This document shows positions 16,671 to 23,353 of a stretch of 29,980 nt of DNA, in pieces. The stretch lies in contig JAZUBA010000071.1 of the NCBI GenBank assembly GCA_045638265.1, positions 1-29,980 on the forward strand. The letters run 5' to 3'. Position 1 is the stretch's first letter; each line of letters starts with the position of its first letter. The translations under genes were made by a program, and so were the position numbers. Origin of the DNA: RGIG4140 sp045638265 (GTDB taxonomy: Bacteria; Pseudomonadota; Alphaproteobacteria; CAAHEQ01; UBA3637). Under the pieces are notes generated by a model. That model did not search any database. It was not told the DNA's origin and saw nothing but the letters and a program-made list of their open reading frames with translations.

Positions 16671-17696
16671 ATGCCATCAGAAATACATCCTAAAATAAAA
16701 AAACTTTATGAAACAGGTGATAATATCATGGAACAATGGTTGGATTCATTGTCTTTATCTGATTTACCACCCGAAACAAAAAATTTATTGAAACAAATGG
16801 TTTTTTTTAAATCGGATATCAAAAAAGAACATATTGATTTTGAAAATTTACCGACAAATGCCCCTCTTTCAAAAAATTACAAAAGTAAAAATATTTGTTT
16901 TTCAAGCTATGTACAAGCATATTTCGGTAAATATATTCATTCACTTGTATCAAAATTATATCAATATAATCCCGATATTTTAGGTGAAAAACAAATATCG
17001 ATTAATACAGAATTAATATTGAATCCTAAAAGCAAAAGAATTGTAGATGTAAAATATACACAAAAACCCATACGATTAAGTGTGAATGCACAAGAATTTA
17101 ATACAAACATTCAAAATGAAGATACCTTGGTTTTTATTCTAGCGCATGAATTAATGCATTTAACATTACGGGAAAAGTATCATTGGATGAATGAAGGTAA
17201 AACAGAAGAGTCTTTATGTGATGTGATGGCTCTTATTTGTATGGCTAGAGCTGGTTACAGACCGGTTGAAGCCGCTTTATGGTCAATCAATCAGGCGCCT
17301 GAATATTGGTATTTGGTTGAATATGTAAATAAAAATGAAATACCGGTTAATCCGAATCCAAAAGAAAAATTATTTTTCTCAGAAGCTCAATATATTGGTT
17401 TGGTCAATTTATCAGAAGAAGATAAAGCGTGTTTAGAACCGGAACAAGAATTTATGTTTCAGTTAGATATTCATCCGCATCCGTTAATCAGAGGCATTTA
17501 TTTAACAAAAATCAATAATTATTTAATTGAAAACAATTATATATCAGCAGATGACAATCATGAAAAAACTACACCATTGGATTCGGTATTTTTAAAATTG
17601 CTTGATGATGTCAAACAAAAGAAAATTCCTGTTTATCCTAAAAAATCAAGTCTGAAAATTAAAATGCAACAAAAAAAACAACACCAAAAAACGTAA
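16671..17696 (+). CDS. Cytoplasmic M48-like zinc metalloprotease
   Basis: The ATG follows the radC stop codon directly (TAA-ATG), so translation is probably coupled. The 341-residue protein lacks a signal peptide or membrane helix. It carries the gluzincin motif HELMH at 159-163 and, about 20 residues on, EESLCDVMAL, which can give the third zinc-ligand Glu and the conserved Asp seen in M48 (HtpX/Oma1-like) peptidases. A later DIHPHPLIRGIYL resembles the 'HP.hp.R' element of that family. The tail is rich in Lys and Gln. Substrate and role are unknown. Confidence 0.75.
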   Translation: MPSEIHPKIKKLYETGDNIMEQWLDSLSLSDLPPETKNLLKQMVFFKSDIKKEHIDFENLPTNAPLSKNYKSKNICFSSYVQAYFGKYIHSLVSKLYQYNPDILGEKQISINTELILNPKSKRIVDVKYTQKPIRLSVNAQEFNTNIQNEDTLVFILAHELMHLTLREKYHWMNEGKTEESLCDVMALICMARAGYRPVEAALWSINQAPEYWYLVEYVNKNEIPVNPNPKEKLFFSEAQYIGLVNLSEEDKACLEPEQEFMFQLDIHPHPLIRGIYLTKINNYLIENNYISADDNHEKTTPLDSVFLKLLDDVKQKKIPVYPKKSSLKIKMQQKKQHQKT

Positions 17697-17713
17697 AATA
17701 TTAAAAAAAAAGA

Positions 17714-17742
17714 TTGACTTTTGTAAAAAAGACAGATATGAT
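17714..17742 (+). promoter_or_regulatory. Predicted promoter of tRNA-Ser
   Basis: TTGACT (17714-17719) and TATGAT (17737-17742) are separated by 17 nt and end 19 bp before the tRNA. Confidence 0.65.
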
Positions 17743-17761
17743 ATAAAAAGTTTCCACTTAT

Positions 17762-17848
17762 GGAGAGTTGGCAGAGTGGTAATGCAGCGGATTGCTAATC
17801 CGTCATCGTGAAAGCGATGCACAGGTTCGAGTCCTGTACTCTCCGCCA
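17762..17848 (+). tRNA. tRNA-Ser (anticodon GCU)
   Basis: The acceptor stem GGAGAGT pairs with ACTCTCC, followed by discriminator G and an encoded CCA. The anticodon loop TTGCTAA (17792-17798) gives anticodon GCU, reading AGC/AGU. A long variable arm (CATCG/CGATG) confirms a class II serine tRNA. It is followed by a terminator. Confidence 0.97.
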
Positions 17849-17872
17849 TCAGGATTAAAATTTGTATCATGT

Positions 17873-17902
17873 TAACCCTTTTTATAAAAGGGTTATTTTT
17901 TT
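17873..17902 (+). terminator. Intrinsic terminator of tRNA-Ser
   Basis: A 10-bp stem TAACCCTTTT/AAAAGGGTTA with a 3-nt loop is followed by seven T residues. Confidence 0.9.
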
Positions 17903-18009
17903 ATATAAAGTATGCCGTTTTTTTGTTGAATGGCTTTTTGTGTTGATAAGTTGATTTTTGACTTTGGCGTTTTTAAAAGGGTGTTTTGGCAAATTTTTGT
18001 CTAAATTAA

Positions 18010-18037
18010 TTGCAATTAAAGGTACGTTTAATTGCAA
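18010..18037. repeat. 28-bp near-palindrome, copy 1 (putative operator)
   Basis: The half-sites TTGCAATTAAA and TTTAATTGCAA surround a central GTAC, and only one base pair breaks perfect symmetry. The reverse complement matches copy 2 (18150-18177) at 27 of 28 positions. It lies in the 310-bp gap before the DGR target gene. The rest of the gap is A-rich, with no gene seen. Confidence 0.8.
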
Positions 18038-18149
18038 CGATTTCGCGTATAAGGGATAAAAAAGGGCGAATCTGAATAAATATTACAAATCCGCTCACAT
18101 ACCAAAATCAAAAAAAATTAAAAAAAATGCAAAAATATAAAAAAAAGTG

Positions 18150-18178
18150 TTGCAATTAAACGTACCTTTAATTACAAT
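18150..18178 (+). promoter_or_regulatory. Near-palindrome copy 2 containing the predicted DGR target promoter
   Basis: This second 28-bp copy lies 112 bp after the first, inverted. Its left end supplies a -35 box TTGCAA (18150-18155), and its right end supplies TACAAT (18173-18178) after exactly 17 nt. The one base that differs from the inverted copy 1 turns TGCAAT into TACAAT. The predicted start near 18185 leaves a short leader with AAGGAG before the target gene. A dimeric repressor binding the palindrome would cover the promoter; this is inference. Confidence 0.6.
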
Positions 18179-18211
18179 CATTATAGTTTATTTTAATTAA
18201 AAGGAGTTGTA

Positions 18212-19555
18212 ATGAGTAAAAAAACAAAACAAGGCAAATATCAACAAAATCAATCATTAGTATCTGATGAAACAAAAAACAAGGTTGTATCCGATTCGCA
18301 ACAAAACGAATCGCAACCCGATGCAACTGCTCCGCAAGAACACGGACGTTCAATGACCGAAATGTTGGGCGTATTGGCTGTTATTGGCGTTTTATCCATT
18401 GGTGGGGTGCAAGGTTATCGTTATGCCATGAACAAATATCATTCTAATGAAGTTATTAATGAATTGAATATGCTGAACGCACAACTGGCTATATTTATGA
18501 GTGGAATCCATGATGAGGAAGCGGTTATGTCGTTAGGTGAACCATATGATGATGCCAGAAGAATTAATACGGGTGGATATGCATTTGATTATGGTTGTGG
18601 ACAAGATCCAGATTCCAATTCGCCTTGCGACTTTGGTGAAACAGGGTATTTTATGACGTTATCCGGACTGCCCAAAGATGTGTGTAAATCAGCATCCCAA
18701 ATGACAGCTAATATGATGAACCTTGTAGAACAGAGAGTCAATAGTGATGTAGATGATGAGGGTGTTTCTTGTCGTGATGGAAATAATCAAGTAACATTTT
18801 TGTTTGATGCGAATGGAGAAGGGGGTCGTCATGGTGGAAATGGGAATAATAACGGCAATGAGGATACAGACGTCATATTGCCACCAGAACCAGATGTTGA
18901 TGAACCTGCAGAAGAATCTACAACCACAATTTTTGAGGTAACGGAACCAGAGATAACAGAACCGGAAGTAACAGATACATATATTGAAACAGAAACGTAT
19001 ACGTATACAGCGACGTATAGTAATGCACCGACGTGCGACTCGTATGAATGTAAAGAAAACAGCGATTGCGCCTCAAAGGGAACAGGTTATTATTGCGATA
19101 TACAATGTTATAATGATTATTGTACAAAAGACACAAGCAATATGGGAGGTGTATGCCGAAAAACCAGTAGTGATGTGAAGACGCCAAATTCGGGAACGAA
19201 TCCACCGTTTGTGATGTCTAGTAGGAGTATGATGTGGTGGAGTGCCAAGAACTTCTGTCAATCATTGGGCAAAACGCTTGTAGAAGTGAGTGATTATGGA
19301 TGTGCACATACGATATGCCCAAGCGGATGTAATAGTACATGGGGGTATTGCCATGCAGATACATCAATGGGAGTAACATCCAGTAGTACTACCAATATAT
19401 CAGCGAATGTAGCAGCAATGAAAGCGGCATACGGTAGTAGTTATGGTTGGACGAATACGGATTATAATTCCTGTAACGCGTACTCCGTTTACTTCGTCAA
19501 TGGAAACGTGTACGACACCCATCGGACCAACTCCGACTTCGCCGTGTGTAAGTGA
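18212..19555 (+). CDS. DGR target: pilin-like, Cys-rich protein with C-terminal lectin-like variable domain
   Basis: A ribosome binding site AAGGAG sits 7 nt before the ATG. The 447-residue protein starts with a 44-residue polar, Gln/Lys-rich leader. Then comes a type IV prepilin-like signal G45-RSMTE with Glu at +5, and a hydrophobic helix (about 51-68, LGVLAVIGVLSIGGVQGY). An acidic, Pro/Thr-rich linker follows (about 208-270), then a Cys module (YECKENSDCASKGTGYYCD), and a C-type-lectin-like domain (about 320-447) containing MMWWSAKNFCQSLGKTL and ending FAVCK. Codons 419-447 and the stop lie in VR. The domain should display variable residues for binding an unknown partner outside the cell, anchored through the pilin-like helix. 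Ligand and assembly are unknown. Confidence 0.93.
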   Translation: MSKKTKQGKYQQNQSLVSDETKNKVVSDSQQNESQPDATAPQEHGRSMTEMLGVLAVIGVLSIGGVQGYRYAMNKYHSNEVINELNMLNAQLAIFMSGIHDEEAVMSLGEPYDDARRINTGGYAFDYGCGQDPDSNSPCDFGETGYFMTLSGLPKDVCKSASQMTANMMNLVEQRVNSDVDDEGVSCRDGNNQVTFLFDANGEGGRHGGNGNNNGNEDTDVILPPEPDVDEPAEESTTTIFEVTEPEITEPEVTDTYIETETYTYTATYSNAPTCDSYECKENSDCASKGTGYYCDIQCYNDYCTKDTSNMGGVCRKTSSDVKTPNSGTNPPFVMSSRSMMWWSAKNFCQSLGKTLVEVSDYGCAHTICPSGCNSTWGYCHADTSMGVTSSSTTNISANVAAMKAAYGSSYGWTNTDYNSCNAYSVYFVNGNVYDTHRTNSDFAVCK

Positions 19556-19569
19556 GGGTAGTCGCTTTT
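19466..19569 (+). repeat. DGR variable repeat (VR)
   Basis: VR covers the last 29 codons and stop of the target gene plus 15 nt beyond. It aligns ungapped with TR (20415-20518) over 104 bp with 14 differences, all at TR adenines (to T 6, C 5 and G 3 times). The differences change 11 residues: S425, Y427, V429, Y434, D435, T436, H437, T439, S441, D442 and F443; ten of these are Asn in TR and the last is Tyr. The final 30 nt are identical in both repeats, as expected for the initiation-of-homing end. Confidence 0.98.
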
Positions 19570-19573
19570 AAAA

Positions 19574-19594
19574 GATGGGGGCGGGGGCCCCATC
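19574..19594 (+). other. GC-rich hairpin 4 nt downstream of VR
   Basis: GATGGGG pairs with CCCCATC (7-bp stem, 7-nt loop), beginning 4 nt after the end of VR homology. In the BPP-1 DGR a hairpin or cruciform at about this distance after VR promotes homing. No such hairpin follows TR. Confidence 0.7.
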
Positions 19595-19617
19595 GTACTC
19601 ATCCCTTCACCCCTTTT

Positions 19618-19646
19618 TTTTGAGGGGCATTTAAAGCCCCTCAAAA
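19618..19646 (+). other. Stem-loop after the DGR target gene
   Basis: An 11-bp stem (TTTTGAGGGGC/GCCCCTCAAAA, 7-nt loop) lies 63 bp after the target stop. It has no downstream T run on the plus strand, so it is not a standard terminator. It could stabilise the mRNA end or separate target and avd expression. Confidence 0.5.
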
Positions 19647-19750
19647 GAGGATAAAGCCGACTCTTTTATCGGTCAAGAGGGTAGATAGCGGATGAGAAGA
19701 ATTCCCCTTCGTATCCTTATTTATTTAAAGAAATAATGATGCGAAATAAA

Positions 19751-19778
19751 AACCAAAAATTGCGTGCAATTTTTGGTT
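19751..19778 (+). other. Long A/T-rich hairpin before avd
   Basis: AACCAAAAATTG pairs perfectly with CAATTTTTGGTT (12 bp, 4-nt loop CGTG), 46 bp before the avd start. Role unknown; no T run follows. Confidence 0.5.
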
Positions 19779-19823
19779 GCCCAAAAAACGAAACAAAAAG
19801 AAAAAACAAAGGAAAAATAACTC

Positions 19824-20246
19824 ATGTCCAGAAGTGATACATTACCGATTTTTTTAGAAACCTATAAATTAGTTATGGTTCTTTATCAGGTTGTTATCAA
19901 TTTTCCGCGTGAACATAAATTTTCTCTTGGTCAAGACATTCAAAAGGATGCCATGAATTTGTTTCGGTGTATATATCGGGCAAACCATCATCAAATCAAA
20001 GCCCCGTATCTGGAAGATTATTTAGCCGGATACGAAATGTTAAAATTGGAAATACGATTAGCGGCCGAATTGAAGATTATTTCAAAAAGAAAATATGTTC
20101 AATTAGCTTTGATGATGGAAACAATTGGCAAGCAGGCAACTGCTTGGCACAAACATGAGAAGGCTCGCCGAATAAAACCGGCGGGAAATGTTCAACCTGA
20201 ATCGGATTTGATTACACACGATTCGATTCTAACAACGGAGGGATAG
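19824..20246 (+). CDS. avd: DGR accessory variability determinant (Avd), four-helix bundle
   Basis: The 140-residue protein is mostly helical and basic, with FLETYKLVMVLYQVVINFPREHKFSLG near the start, the recognisable opening of Avd/S23-like four-helix-bundle proteins (in two parts: FLETYKLVMVLYQ and VVINFPREHKFSLG). Avd forms a pentamer that binds the reverse transcriptase and the TR RNA and is required for cDNA synthesis in BPP-1. AAGGAAA lies upstream of its ATG. It sits between VR and TR as in BPP-1. The C-terminal tail after about 115 is polar and probably disordered. Confidence 0.93.
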   Translation: MSRSDTLPIFLETYKLVMVLYQVVINFPREHKFSLGQDIQKDAMNLFRCIYRANHHQIKAPYLEDYLAGYEMLKLEIRLAAELKIISKRKYVQLALMMETIGKQATAWHKHEKARRIKPAGNVQPESDLITHDSILTTEG

Positions 20247-20334
20247 AAAAAACAGTTAAGGGATGGGCCGGAATCAGATACCGTTTTGTGCGGGTTTGAG
20301 TGAGCTTTTTTTATATTAAAAGGGTTTTCCACTT

Positions 20335-20353
20335 CCTTATTCCTTCAATAAGG
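20335..20353 (+). other. Stem-loop in the avd-TR spacer
   Basis: CCTTATT pairs with AATAAGG (7 bp, 5-nt loop), 62 bp before TR. The avd-TR spacer (20247-20414) is expected to be part of the structured TR RNA that binds Avd and RT; this hairpin is the clearest element in it. Confidence 0.45.
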
Positions 20354-20414
20354 GAGTCAATTTCCAATAGCGAAAACTAACATCGGTGTTTTACGTTCAA
20401 TCGTTAAAATGCCA

Positions 20415-20518
20415 AATTCCTGTAACGCGTACAACGTTAACTTCAACAATGGAAACGTGAACAACAACAATCGGAACAACAACAACTACGCCGTGTGTAA
20501 GTGAGGGTAGTCGCTTTT
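20415..20518 (+). repeat. DGR template repeat (TR)
   Basis: This 104-bp template is copied into cDNA with mutation at adenines and then replaces VR. It has 37 adenines, of which 14 differ from VR. Read in the VR frame it has 15 Asn codons (12 AAC, 3 AAT), including runs NVNNNNRNNNNY. AAC codons are typical of DGR templates because changing both adenines gives wide residue choice without making stop codons. It lies between avd and the RT gene; homology to VR stops sharply at 20519. Confidence 0.98.
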
Positions 20519-20566
20519 TGTATAAAGGATGTGAAATCTCTTAATTTTGTTTTTTTATTCATTGAT

Positions 20567-21799
20567 ATGGAACAAGGTGAATTATTTAATTTTGATCAAC
20601 CGATAACTTTGGATGAGGTTTTTGAGGCTTATTTTGAGTGTCGTAAGCACAAACGCGGTACATTGAATGCTTTGGCTTTTGAACTTGATTTTGAAAGTAA
20701 TCTCATTAAATTATGGCAGGAAATTAATAATAAAACGTATCAAATCGGTCGGTCTATTGCGTTCATTGTCAATAAACCGGTTAAACGTGAAATTTTTGCT
20801 GCTGATTTTCGGGATAGGATTGTGCATCATTTAATTATTCGCAAATTAGAACAATATTTTGAGCATATATTTAGTCCGAACAGTTGTAGTTGCCGTAAAG
20901 GAAAAGGAACATTATATGCTGTTCGCAAAACAAGGGAGGCCATTATTCGTCAATCAGCTCGTTGTGTGAATGGGTGTTATGTTTTGAAATTAGATATTCA
21001 GGCATTTTTTATGAGTGTTGATTGTCAGTTGTTATATCAAAAACTAAAAGCTTTTGTTCATCGGTATTATGTGGGCGGTGATAAAAATCTATTACTTTGG
21101 CTGATACAATTGGTTGTGTTAAATAGACCGCAACAAAATTGCATTCGTAAAGGGAAAAAACTAAATTGGGCAGATTTACCGCCACATAAAAGTCTATTTT
21201 ATGCTCAAAAATTCAATGGAATGCCGATAGGTAATTTGACGTCTCAAATTTTTGCTAATTTTTATTTAAACGAATTTGATTCGTATATTGAATCGTTTAA
21301 GGCGGTAGATTATATTCGCTATGTAGATGACTTTGTTGTGATTCATCCTAGCAGAAATGGTTTAAAACGTTTAATAAAAAAAGCAAGAGATTTTTTAAAG
21401 AATCGGTTAAAACTTATTTTACATCCGAAAAAAGTTTATTTACAGCATTATAAAAAAGGGTTTAATTTTATTGGGGTTCGGTTTAAAGGAAATAATATTT
21501 TATCGGGATTAAGACTAAAAAGTCAATTTTTAAGTAAAGTCCGTGAAATGAATGAAAAAAAAGGGCATTTAACAACAAAAAGAGCGGAAGATATTCGTTC
21601 TTTTTTTAATTCTTATTGTGGTTATTTAAGGCATTTAAACGGTTATCAATTAAGATTAAAAGCCTGGCGGTTACTTAAGTATGATTTACGGCGTTATTTT
21701 TCATACAGAAATAATTGTTTATGTGTTTGTATTGGGACACAATATAACAAAATCAAAAAATGGGGTATTACTTGGACTTTTGACTCTGTTGTTTTTTGA
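20567..21799 (+). CDS. DGR reverse transcriptase
   Basis: This enzyme copies TR RNA with adenine-directed errors. I start at 20567 (MEQGELFNFD), which aligns with usual DGR RT openings; no clear ribosome binding site precedes it. The frame is open back to a GTG inside TR (20501). The 410-residue protein has palm motifs: D143 in LKLDIQAFF, IGNLTSQ at 221-227 (the DGR form of the motif that is QGxxxSP in group II introns) and catalytic YVDD at 252-255. A thumb-like region (RSFFNSYCGYLRHLNGYQL) follows. No maturase or endonuclease domain is present. The last 32 bp overlap the convergent transglutaminase gene. Confidence 0.97.
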   Translation: MEQGELFNFDQPITLDEVFEAYFECRKHKRGTLNALAFELDFESNLIKLWQEINNKTYQIGRSIAFIVNKPVKREIFAADFRDRIVHHLIIRKLEQYFEHIFSPNSCSCRKGKGTLYAVRKTREAIIRQSARCVNGCYVLKLDIQAFFMSVDCQLLYQKLKAFVHRYYVGGDKNLLLWLIQLVVLNRPQQNCIRKGKKLNWADLPPHKSLFYAQKFNGMPIGNLTSQIFANFYLNEFDSYIESFKAVDYIRYVDDFVVIHPSRNGLKRLIKKARDFLKNRLKLILHPKKVYLQHYKKGFNFIGVRFKGNNILSGLRLKSQFLSKVREMNEKKGHLTTKRAEDIRSFFNSYCGYLRHLNGYQLRLKAWRLLKYDLRRYFSYRNNCLCVCIGTQYNKIKKWGITWTFDSVVF

Positions 21800-22562
21800 T
21801 TTCGTTTTCACGCCATATTTTTTTTGGTGTAACGGATTTTTTTAATAATTGCCATTTGATGTTTTTGGGAAAATGTGTTTCAATCATGATTTCCGGCGGT
21901 GTTAAAAACCATTGATTATCAATATATCTTTGTTCGCCCATATCAATGGTTTTAGGATTCCTTTTTCTTTGTTTTACCATGCGTTTATATTGTTTTAATC
22001 GTTTCACATCTTCAAAAGCTTTATAATCACCGCCCAAAGCCCATGTTACATCTAACAAGTACCATTTATTGTTGAGTTGAACCGCATTCCATGCATGACG
22101 CGAATCGTCAATTTCACTCAGTGTTAAATTATATCCGGCATATCCACTAATATATTCGGCTTTTAAATCGGCTTTGCGTGCCATTTCAACAAACAGATTT
22201 GCAAAATCAGCACAAACGCCGACTCGTGTTTGGTATGTATTACCCAATCCGGCGATTCTTTTATTAGCGTTATATTGAAAATAATCATATTGTACATGAT
22301 AGGCAATCCAAGCAAACAAAACACGGGCTTTTGCAAATTCGTCGTTCCTGTATGGTTTGATGAGATAATCAACTAAAGAGGACAGATTACGAAATTCCGG
22401 TGCATTGTAAGCATATTCATCAATTTCAGCATAATTGAGTTGAGGTATTTTTGTTTGTTTTTTTTGAGTGGTAATACCTAAATGTGGGACTTGCGCTTCA
22501 ACAGAATATGTTGAAAAACAACAAACAAAACAGCAGAAACATAAGTATATTAATAAACGCAT
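21768..22562 (-). CDS. Secreted transglutaminase-like (cysteine protease fold) protein
   Basis: I start at 22562 (MRLLIYLCFCCF), 5 nt after GGAGA. The 264-residue protein has a Cys-rich signal peptide (about 1-23) and a transglutaminase-core domain with catalytic triad C117 (RVGVCADFAN), H156 (DSRHAWNAV) and D171 (WYLLDVTWA). Such domains cut or cross-link peptides, often in the periplasm. The Lys-rich C-terminus (KKIWRENEIKKQQSQKSK) is encoded partly over the RT 3' end, in the opposite direction. A role with the DGR target is possible but nothing in the sequence shows it. Confidence 0.88.
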   Translation of the reverse strand: MRLLIYLCFCCFVCCFSTYSVEAQVPHLGITTQKKQTKIPQLNYAEIDEYAYNAPEFRNLSSLVDYLIKPYRNDEFAKARVLFAWIAYHVQYDYFQYNANKRIAGLGNTYQTRVGVCADFANLFVEMARKADLKAEYISGYAGYNLTLSEIDDSRHAWNAVQLNNKWYLLDVTWALGGDYKAFEDVKRLKQYKRMVKQRKRNPKTIDMGEQRYIDNQWFLTPPEIMIETHFPKNIKWQLLKKSVTPKKIWRENEIKKQQSQKSK

Positions 22563-22707
22563 AATTTCTCCGCATATATCATACAATTTTTTATTTGTGT
22601 TGGCAACATAAAAAAGGATTACATTTGTTTTTTAACTTGCTTTTTGATAAAATGTTATGATATGTTTGTTCATATTTAACATAAAAATAATCCACAAGGA
22701 GATATAA

Positions 22708-23349
22708 ATGTCGCAAAAAGTAATTTTATGGGATTGGGATAATACATTGGTTGATACGTTTGATGCTATTTTAACGGCTCAAAATGTGATGCGTCGGACA
22801 TATGGTTTGCCGTCTTGGTCTAAAGAGGAAGCAAAAGCAGCTATGAATAAATCCGGTCGTAATTTAATTAAAGATTTGGTCGGAGAAGAAAAGGCACAGG
22901 AAGCACGTGCCGTCTATTTAAAAGCTTATGCACAAAGTGCTTCTGAAATTGTTTTAAAACCTTATGCTATTGATGTTTTAGAAAAAGCGAAATCATTAGG
23001 TTATATTAATATTTTAGCCAGTAATAAAGCGGGTAGTATTTTGCGGAATGAAGCACATACGCTCAATGTTGATTCTTATTTTGACCGAATTATCGGGGCA
23101 GAAGATACGCCTTGTGATAAACCATCTAAATCTTTTACCGATTCAGCAATAGAGGGATTTGATGTTGAAAATGTTATCAGTATCGGTGATGGAAAAGCAG
23201 ATATTCAGATGGGACATAATTATGTAACCGGAGTTGGTTTGTTGGTTTGGACAAATCCTGAAACACCTGAATTTGTTGAAAACAAACCAGATGCTTCATT
23301 TGAAAACTTACAAGATTTGGTTGTTTATCTTGAAAATTTTATGGCTTAA
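22708..23349 (+). CDS. HAD-superfamily phosphatase (phosphoglycolate phosphatase-like)
   Basis: The 213-residue cytoplasmic hydrolase has HAD motif I WDWDNTLVDT (nucleophile D9, acid/base D11), an alpha-helical cap (about 18-85), motif II ILASNK, a Lys in CDKPSK and motif IV ISIGDGKADIQMG. This is the Gph/PGP-type layout; the exact substrate is not determinable. AAGGAG precedes the ATG. The 5'-nucleotidase gene begins 4 bp after its stop, so the two are probably co-transcribed and may act together in phosphate release. Confidence 0.88.
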   Translation: MSQKVILWDWDNTLVDTFDAILTAQNVMRRTYGLPSWSKEEAKAAMNKSGRNLIKDLVGEEKAQEARAVYLKAYAQSASEIVLKPYAIDVLEKAKSLGYINILASNKAGSILRNEAHTLNVDSYFDRIIGAEDTPCDKPSKSFTDSAIEGFDVENVISIGDGKADIQMGHNYVTGVGLLVWTNPETPEFVENKPDASFENLQDLVVYLENFMA

Positions 23350-23353
23350 AAAA

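Larger units (their letters stand above)
18212..21799 (+). other. Diversity-generating retroelement (DGR) cassette
   Basis: In order on one strand: variable protein gene with VR at its 3' end, avd, TR, reverse transcriptase. All four essential DGR parts are present and intact, in the same order as mtd-avd-TR-brt of Bordetella phage BPP-1. No phage structural, integrase or transposase genes flank it, so it appears to be a chromosomal cellular DGR. Neither flank carries a copy of the tRNA-Ser 3' end that would mark insertion. Confidence 0.97.

Noticed and set aside
18010..18177. The two palindromes as terminal inverted repeats of a small insertion element
   Set aside because: The 112 bp between them encode nothing, there is no target-site duplication, and copy 2 fits a promoter/operator.
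18918..19261. Several ORFs in other frames over the DGR target linker
   Set aside because: They are frame shadows of the repetitive Thr/Tyr/Glu-rich coding sequence and lack start signals.
17762..21799. tRNA-Ser as an integration site for an island carrying the DGR
   Set aside because: No second copy of the tRNA 3' end and no integrase gene were seen up to the transglutaminase gene.
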